Source: Ilex aquifolium (lineage: Eukaryota; Streptophyta; Magnoliopsida; Aquifoliales; Aquifoliaceae). Taken from it: 64,000 nucleotides of DNA. The position numbers and the translations under genes were made by a program. The notes beneath the pieces were generated by a model. It was not told the DNA's origin, did not search any database, and saw nothing but the letters and a program-made list of their open reading frames with translations. The stretch spans positions 12,623,701 through 12,687,700 of the forward strand of contig OX637396.1 of NCBI GenBank assembly GCA_951799425.1, written 5' to 3'. Below, one piece after another: positions 58,059 through 64,000 of the stretch (positions are counted from its first letter, which is position 1; each line of letters opens with the position of its first letter).

Positions 58059-61000
58059 AGTTTAAATTTACTTCAGTTTTTGGGAGGTTGAACTCAGAAG
58101 TCTAAGTTTGTGAGAATCCAAGTCAATTTGTATTCCCTCCCCCCCTTCCCCTCTTGGTGCAAAAAAACTGAGGATTGTATTTTCCCACCAATGCCCATTT
58201 TATTATTATTTTTTTCCCTGTAATGAACCCTGTTTGATTTGCTTAGAAATTACAGGAGAAGAAAGTGGAATTTAATTGCTACAAATATGGTATTTTGATA
58301 TTTGTTATCTTATTGGGTTGGGCCTTAGTTTCTTGATTGATGAAAGTTGTTAGTTTTAGTAATTTAATCGATTTTAGTCTGGTTTAATTTCTCAGCAGCC
58401 TGACAGGCAATGGTTTGATGTTATGCTACTGTAACATTATGTTATATCCTTCTCTTATTAAATTCGGGCTAATTTGTGTTCTTCGTAAGCATACGTTAAA
58501 ATTACATGTCATGGGCTGGATACCATGGTAGCAATTACTCTCAAATTTATATTTTTGTCAATTTCGATCAATTTCAATCATTCACAAATGAAATTATTGG
58601 TTTGAATAATGAGTTTTGCGGGTCTTATTGTTACGCAGAGGGACCCAACAAATTTAACAATGGAAGATTGACCTTGTCTGGAATTGAAATATTTGAGATT
58701 TTGAGGATCCATATTGACAAAATCTGAAATTGAGAGGGGTCAAATTGGGAATACTGATTTGTGCTACACTTGGTGTTTTTTCATGACTCACACTGTTGTG
58801 GAATAATATCATTATAGGTTTTGTAATCTCATGAAGGAGAATTGGCAATTTTCTTCTTGTTGAAGGTACTGTTTTAAGAACTAGCTTGGATATTTCAACC
58901 ACCAAATTGGATTGTGTCACTTATGTGGATCTGTGTGGATGATTTATATGAATCTCAATTAGTACAAGGAGAGTTATTGACAACTTATTTGCTGCCCCCC
59001 GAGCATTTCTGCTTGCTCTATGTTGAACCCCTTCACATTTTCTTAATAGCGACAGCCTTAAGATTGTCATGAACAGGTACAGCCTCATTTTCTTTTTGAT
59101 TGATTAGGATCCACAATAAAAGAAGAAAAGTGTCCACATAGTAGTCGTATTTCCTCATCGTTTCTTCAACTAAAGGCAGGCAATTGCGCAGTTTATAATA
59201 TAAAGTTTAGTATTAGGAGGGCTACATGGCCTTAAAAAAAAAGATTGTTAGAAGCAGTAAGAAGTGGAAGAGATAATTTGCCTGGATGACATGGATATGT
59301 TTAATGCATAATCTTTTTGCACATGCATGTATCCCTTGATCCGAAATCTTTTTTGTCCCTGCTGTGTCAGTTCTTATGAACACTTCTGTTCATGTGTTTT
59401 CATGATGCTATATGGACTATTTCTGACCATTCTTGTTTGACACCATGAATTCTGTGTTTTTAGTTATGACTAGCAATACATCATGTGCGTTGCACGTGAA
59501 CAAATTTAGATAGTGAAAATCTTTATTAAATTTATAGAAAAATAGAAGTTATATATATAATTATGTTAAATAGTGTTTCAATATCATGCTATATAACTAA
59601 AAAGTATTAGACGTGGAAAACCTATACGAAAAAAAGAAAAAAAAAATGTTGTTATTTACAATGGCCGTATTGTCTTAAGGTGTTTTTTTTATGAGTAATG
59701 AAGCGAATCAAAACTTCATTGATGAGTAAATGAGTCTTGTGATTTATGAAGCATGCAAAGAAGCCAATGGTAACATTGAGCACAAAAAACATACCAAAAT
59801 GTATCCAAAATTCTACACCCTAGAAATAATCTTAGTGATTTCTCACTTGGTGGAGAAATAAAAAAGTAGCAATTCGAAAGAGGAAGAGGTATAGTGCCAA
59901 GGAGTTTGATGTTTAGTATGAGATAGTCCTCACTGCACAACTGGAGTAGCAGAGCATGATGTTTATTTTAGCATAGGTGAGGATTTGGATGATGAAGACT
60001 ATGAACATGAAACAAGTTAAATAGCTTGTAAAATTGACTCAACCAAATCATGTTTGGTTTGCAATTTGCTGGGTATTTTGTTTTCTTCACATGATCCTCA
60101 ATTGATGGATTTTGAATTCCTACATGACTACCACAAATATAAACAGGACTGAAATTTCAAACCATAAGAAAATAGTAGCAAACATTGTCTCAAATTGCTG
60201 CCCAGAAGAACTGTCTCATGATGAGTGCATTTAAGACAAATAAAGTGGCAAAGACAGTGGCTGCCAATAGGAATGCAGTTTCGAGAGAATTTTTTTTCAT
60301 TCTTTTCGTTTAAGCATCCCACAAAATGGACAGATGAGTGAACAATGCAAAAGTTAAGGAAACCCTTGACAAAAGAGTATGGAAATTATAAGCCCACCAC
60401 GTTTGAAGAGGAGAGGAACCCAAGGATTGGAAGCATCGTACGTACTTACAACTTACAAGCTGCTTCGCAATGAACTGATATATGGTTGATCTTCTATTTT
60501 ATAACTGATATTTTTGTTATTGACTATTTGTGTTCTAGTTATCAGTGAATAAGGTAGAGCATAGAAGACGAAATAATTCAATTTCCAATGGTTAATTGAT
60601 ATATTTACTGCCGGAATCAACTACAAGTATTGAATGAAGGATAAAATTGAATTTATCAATAATGCATATGTAAAGTAAGATGAAGATACTCTGAACTTTT
60701 AATTGACTAAAAGGATGTAAATGTCATATAGATGTTTAATAGGATATTTTAGGCAATCAAAAGTTTCTCTAACATCTAGACTTTTTATAGTAGTGTGTGT
60801 GTATATATATATATATATTGATATTGATTGATTGATATTGATTATTGATATTGATGTTTTGGTTCAAAATTGTATTTCTTTCAATAATGGATTATTCTCA
60901 TACATTGTTTCAACTAATCTTGTTATTTTCTTTTCGCTACCGCTATTTAATTGGTTGGTTGGCATTTTCTTGAGTCGAGGCTAAGTCATTTAATCTTCTG

Positions 61001-61122
61001 GCTCTTGAGTTTTGTTGATGCATCTTAACTGCTCGATCATCAATTTCTTACTGTCATCCATCAGATGGTGACCATAAAGCTACTTTTCTGTTCAATAAGA
61101 TATATTTATCACTAATTCTATT
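58059..61122. other. Long first intron of the DUF707 gene
   Basis: No coding exon is recognised. It contains a reverse Helitron-like end near 59470 and a (TG)n(TA)n microsatellite at about 60795-60820 followed by repeated GATATTGAT words. Confidence 0.5.
59470..59505 (-). mobile_element. Helitron-like 3' terminus on the minus strand
   Basis: Read on the minus strand the sequence is TGTTCACGTGCAACGCACATG then ATGTATTGCTAGT: a stem-like GTGC...GCAC segment followed by CTAG-T. The other end was not located. Low confidence. Confidence 0.3.
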
Positions 61123-61279
61123 TGAACATAATTTAGGGACATAATTTGGGGACTTAATGCATTATGACCGTTGGATTGATAGTGTTGGGACTCAGTGATA
61201 ATTTAATGTTGGGACCCACTGACAATCTAATGACCACAATCATTAAGTCCCTAAATTATGTCCTCAAATTATGTCTCAA
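61123..61279. mobile_element. Small palindromic MITE in the DUF707 intron
   Basis: The left arm TTGAACATAATTTAGGGACAT and the reverse complement of the right arm, TTGAGACATAATTTGAGGACAT, pair. They continue through GGGACTTAATG and TTGGGAC, giving arms of about 70 bp around a short loop. No target duplication was recognised. Confidence 0.65.
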
Positions 61280-61510
61280 TAGCATTGCTCTATATTTATT
61301 CTCATTTGGACTTGAATTGGCTGCATTAATTTCTTCCACTGAGTCTTATCTAGGGGACTTTTTTTTTATATTGATATGAATATCTTTAACCAAAAAATTG
61401 GACAAACTGAATGAATTGACTTGTGGAAGAATGAGCAAGAAAACTGTGATCTGGTTTTTCTGTCAAAGTGGAGTCTTTCTCTAATCTTCTTTTTTGTGTC
61501 ATCTTTTCAG

Positions 61511-63162
61511 GTTTCTGTTCTATCAGATCCTAAAAATAGATCATATATTTGCAGTCTCTTCATCACTGTTTTGTTGATTTGTGGTGCTTACTTCATTGGG
61601 AGAGCATTTCTTGCAAAGAATTATGGAGTACACAATCTTGTTTTAAAGGTTTGTTTATTTATTTTTGCTTTTGTGAGGAGATGAGATTGGGAATTTTTGT
61701 TGTATACTTGCATGTCTGAAAGATTTTCCTATGGCAAAAGTTACCCCTCTTTTACCAACTAGTTCCGTTGAATAGGTTAAAATTGGAAAATGGCTCGTTC
61801 TTTATTGCAAAAAAAAAAGGAAAACAAAGGATCCAATTTTACAGAACAAGTAAACAAGGATTTGAAGTGATTTCTAGAGATATCATGGATAGAATTATGC
61901 AGTTTGTTCAAATGCAAGCTTTATGTCCAGAGCACTGTTGAGTCAAAGAACTAAACTGAAGAAAGAGAAGGGACAAATGAGAAGGGAAGAAGAGAAGGAC
62001 GAGAAGAAAGGAGTAGATGAGGTGGAAAGTGAAAGAAACCACTTCAGAGAGAATATTTCTAGTGTGTAATAACCTGATATCCAAGCTATCTTACAATAAA
62101 GCTTAGGCTCATACATATATGCACTCCAAAGAAAAATAAATATATCAGGTGAAGGCTAACAAGACCAAAATTCTGAAATGGAACTAAGAATTATATTAAG
62201 CGTAATACATTGGAACAAAATGGTTTAACAGTATGCATGGGCTATTTAAGTGTGGTGGTTCAGTGGTTTCATTCTTTCAACTCCCCTTCCTCCTAACATA
62301 CTTTGTAAATTCTTTTGTGTTACTAAAAGTATACCATCATATAGTTATTTAATTTAAGAGGTTCAAGTTGAGACCTGAGAAGATTGATCTTTCTATTTTC
62401 TATAGAGAATTTGGCAATTTAATGGATGTGGCATGAAGATTCTATTCTTTCTTTCTCTTCTGCTCTTTTCTTGGAGCCGCCTTTAAAACTTTGCTGAATG
62501 AGGGTATGAAGATTCTATTCTTTCTCTTTCTTCTGCTCTTTTCTTGGGACCATTTCTGGAAGTCGCCTTTAAAACTTTGCTTGAGCTTCCTGCTTAGTGA
62601 GAGGCATACATTCCTCCTGTTGCTTCATTCATGTTTGCTTTCAGAGTACAATAATCTCCCGAGGGAGTTTTCTAAGAGACTTTGAGGTATGAAAAGACAT
62701 TCTGGTGTTTGCTATCTTTCAGCACTGCAGGCTACTTGCGATTAGTTTGGAATTCTTAAAATGTGGCTCAGTCTTTGAGATTGCTTATTATGCCTTAAAT
62801 CTGAGTTTGGAGACCGATGAACAGAAGTGTGCCTTTGAGTTTGATTCACCTGATATTACATTTATGTATTGACATAGAGTTGACAAAATTCAAAACTGCT
62901 GGTGTAGAAATTGCCAAAAGTGGAAATGGAAGTAAGTGATACAAGACAGGATACACAATCTCACAACTGTAAGGTCTGTCTAATCCATAATACACAGTTC
63001 TTTCAATATTTTTTCGGTTTTGCTTATGCTTTTGAAATTTGTTGTTTTTCTTCTTCGTAGAATCGATGCAGGCCTTTAGGCAGTGAGGCATTGCCAGAAG
63101 GAATTGTTGCCAAAACTTCGAACTTGGAGATGCGCCCTTTGTGGGGTCCTGTGGCAGAAAAG
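61511..63162 (+). CDS. DUF707 family protein, two internal coding exons (gene continues past the window)
   Basis: Exon 61511-61648 (46 codons, phase 0 at both ends, TTTTCAG acceptor, AAAG/GTTTG donor) encodes VSVLSDPKNRSYICSLFITV followed by LLICGAYFIGRAFL. This is a single hydrophobic segment fitting a type II membrane anchor. Exon 63061-63162 (34 codons, CGTAG acceptor, AAAAG/GTTGG donor, phase 0) encodes NRCRPLGSEALPEGIVAKTS then NLEMRPLWG. That stretch is the conserved block just before the DUF707 domain, whose members are annotated in plants as lysine-ketoglutarate reductase trans-splicing related proteins. The annotation name is historical and the biochemical role is not established. 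The C-terminal domain is not in the window, and exon 1 is not fixed. An exon could also be missing between these two, since homologues I recall have extra residues there. Confidence 0.7.
62433..62583. repeat. 73 bp tandem duplication in the DUF707 intron
   Basis: ATGAAGATTCTATTCTTTCT at 62433 recurs at 62506, followed in both by CTTCTGCTCTTTTCTTGG and CCTTTAAAACTTTGCT. There are two head-to-tail copies with small differences. Confidence 0.85.
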
Positions 63163-63416
63163 GTTGGTGTAACCACATTTCAGATTCTCAATATTGTCAG
63201 AATGAAAGTATGCATCATATTAAAATCTTGTAATACCATTTCTTGTGATGTCCATTATGAATTGAAGTCCGTGTTTTATGTTAAATTGTTTTGAATATTC
63301 TAGAGGACATCCATTCCTTTACTTTTCTGAGCTTTTGAAAGCATGACTCAATCGAAAACTATGTTCATGGCTCAGGTGGTAAAGTGAACGCGGTTGTGGG
63401 GTTTTTTTTTTGGGGT

Positions 63417-63435
63417 GGGGGGGGGGGGGGGGGGG
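63417..63435. repeat. 19-G tract
   Basis: Nineteen consecutive G lie within a larger G/T-rich patch (63408-63440). Just upstream, ATGGCTCAGGTGGTAAAG at about 63364 looks like a tRNA A box, so the patch may be a diverged SINE head. That part is speculative. Confidence 0.8.
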
Positions 63436-63749
63436 TGGGGTAGTCGTGGATATTATAGCCAGAAAAAAAATGAGAAAGGTCTTTTTGATATTCTTAACTA
63501 TCTTAGAGTATATTCAAACACTTCATTACCCAATTAAATAAGAGAATCTCCTATATCATATGGGTATCTAACTCAGCATTGGTGAACCTGCTGGCCTCGT
63601 GTTTATGTCTATGAAGGGACTGGATTGAGATAGTGTCACTTAAAGCTGCAAAGTTCATTACTTTTCTGTATCAGGATGCAAGATATAAATTACAAAATGA
63701 TTAAGGTTGTAACTTGTATTCTTTTTAATGAAAAAGGAAACGGTGAATG

Positions 63750-63993
63750 TTGTTTAGGCAGTTCGGATATACTACACCAACTACACTTTAAAATTCAACA
63801 TGCCTATTGTGAAGCCAATCAAGTAGCAGATTTTTTGGCCAATCAAGGGGTCCAAAACCCGATTCCTCAAATTCATAGTGATCATCACCAGCTGCCAAGA
63901 GCTTGTAGGACTCTATGGATGCAAGACTACATGCAGTTTCAGCATTTAAGGAAGAACACTTGGTTCATTTTATTTCTTTCTTCCATGATGTAA
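63750..63993 (+). mobile_element. LINE RNase H fragment in a DUF707 intron
   Basis: The plus-strand translation includes LHFKIQHAYCEANQVADFLA followed by NQGVQ, the C-terminal signature of the RNase H domain carried by plant L1-type LINEs (HxYREANxxADxLAN). The open frame runs from 63676 to 63993, so the fragment may extend left. No other LINE part is visible. Confidence 0.6.
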
Positions 63994-64000
63994 AGGCATG

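Noticed and set aside
63364-63400. Possible tRNA gene or SINE head (ATGGCTCAGGTGGTAAAG)
   Set aside because: An A-box-like word is present, but no B box or cloverleaf follows. The next bases are a T run and a G tract.
1-64000. Search for CRISPR arrays, rRNA, tRNA genes, operons or organelle insertions
   Set aside because: None was seen. The periodic arrays found are minisatellites or microsatellites inside elements, and no organelle gene was recognised.

Overview
This is a 64 kb piece of a eudicot plant nuclear chromosome. The base composition is AT-rich, host genes are sparse and intron-bearing, and most of the remaining sequence is transposable elements, many inserted into one another. Only three host genes are convincing. 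(1) A complete intronless receptor-like protein of the Cf/EIX type lies at 15807-18794 (-), 995 residues. (2) A complete three-exon FAR1-RELATED SEQUENCE 11 gene lies at 26006-30019 (-), 682 residues after splicing. (3) The 5' part of a DUF707 gene lies at about 57.4-64 kb (+), with two clear coding exons at 61511-61648 and 63061-63162; its catalytic-type domain must lie beyond the window. A frameshifted C-terminal piece of a CAF1 deadenylase gene (1906-2370) and an Arg/Gly-rich possible exon remnant (9232-9540) are host-gene relics.

Layout. 1-3.6 kb: half of a large palindromic DNA element, the CAF1 relic and a hAT MITE. 3.6-9.2 kb: a broken Ty1/copia element on the minus strand with both LTRs and an initiator-Met primer site. 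9.2-15.6 kb: non-coding DNA with a dispersed repeat and two hAT-type elements. 15.8-18.9 kb: the receptor-like protein gene. 19-25.4 kb: intergenic DNA with a SINE, a GGT-rich tract split by a hAT element that itself carries a 1.2 kb palindromic element, and a scrap of gypsy integrase. 26-30.2 kb: FRS11. 30.5-43.6 kb: a broken Ty3/gypsy element of the Tat type, with two RNase H regions and two antisense modules, carrying a Mutator-like element inside gag. 43.9-48.8 kb: an L1-type LINE relic carrying a solo LTR and two MITEs. 48.9-56.3 kb: a broken copia element with 1.2 kb LTRs and a perfect 5 bp target duplication. 56.3-57.3 kb: Helitron-like ends and a SINE with a perfect 17 bp target duplication. 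57.3-64 kb: the DUF707 gene, with MITEs, tandem duplications and a LINE RNase H scrap in its introns.

The host genes have no evident functional link to one another: one is a cell-surface immune-type receptor, one a transposase-derived nuclear factor, one a membrane-anchored DUF707 protein. The most informative content is the nesting of elements, several with target duplications readable by eye, the duplicated antisense coding module of the Tat element, and a G-box minisatellite inside a solo LTR. I see no tRNA or rRNA gene, CRISPR array, operon or complete new gene system.
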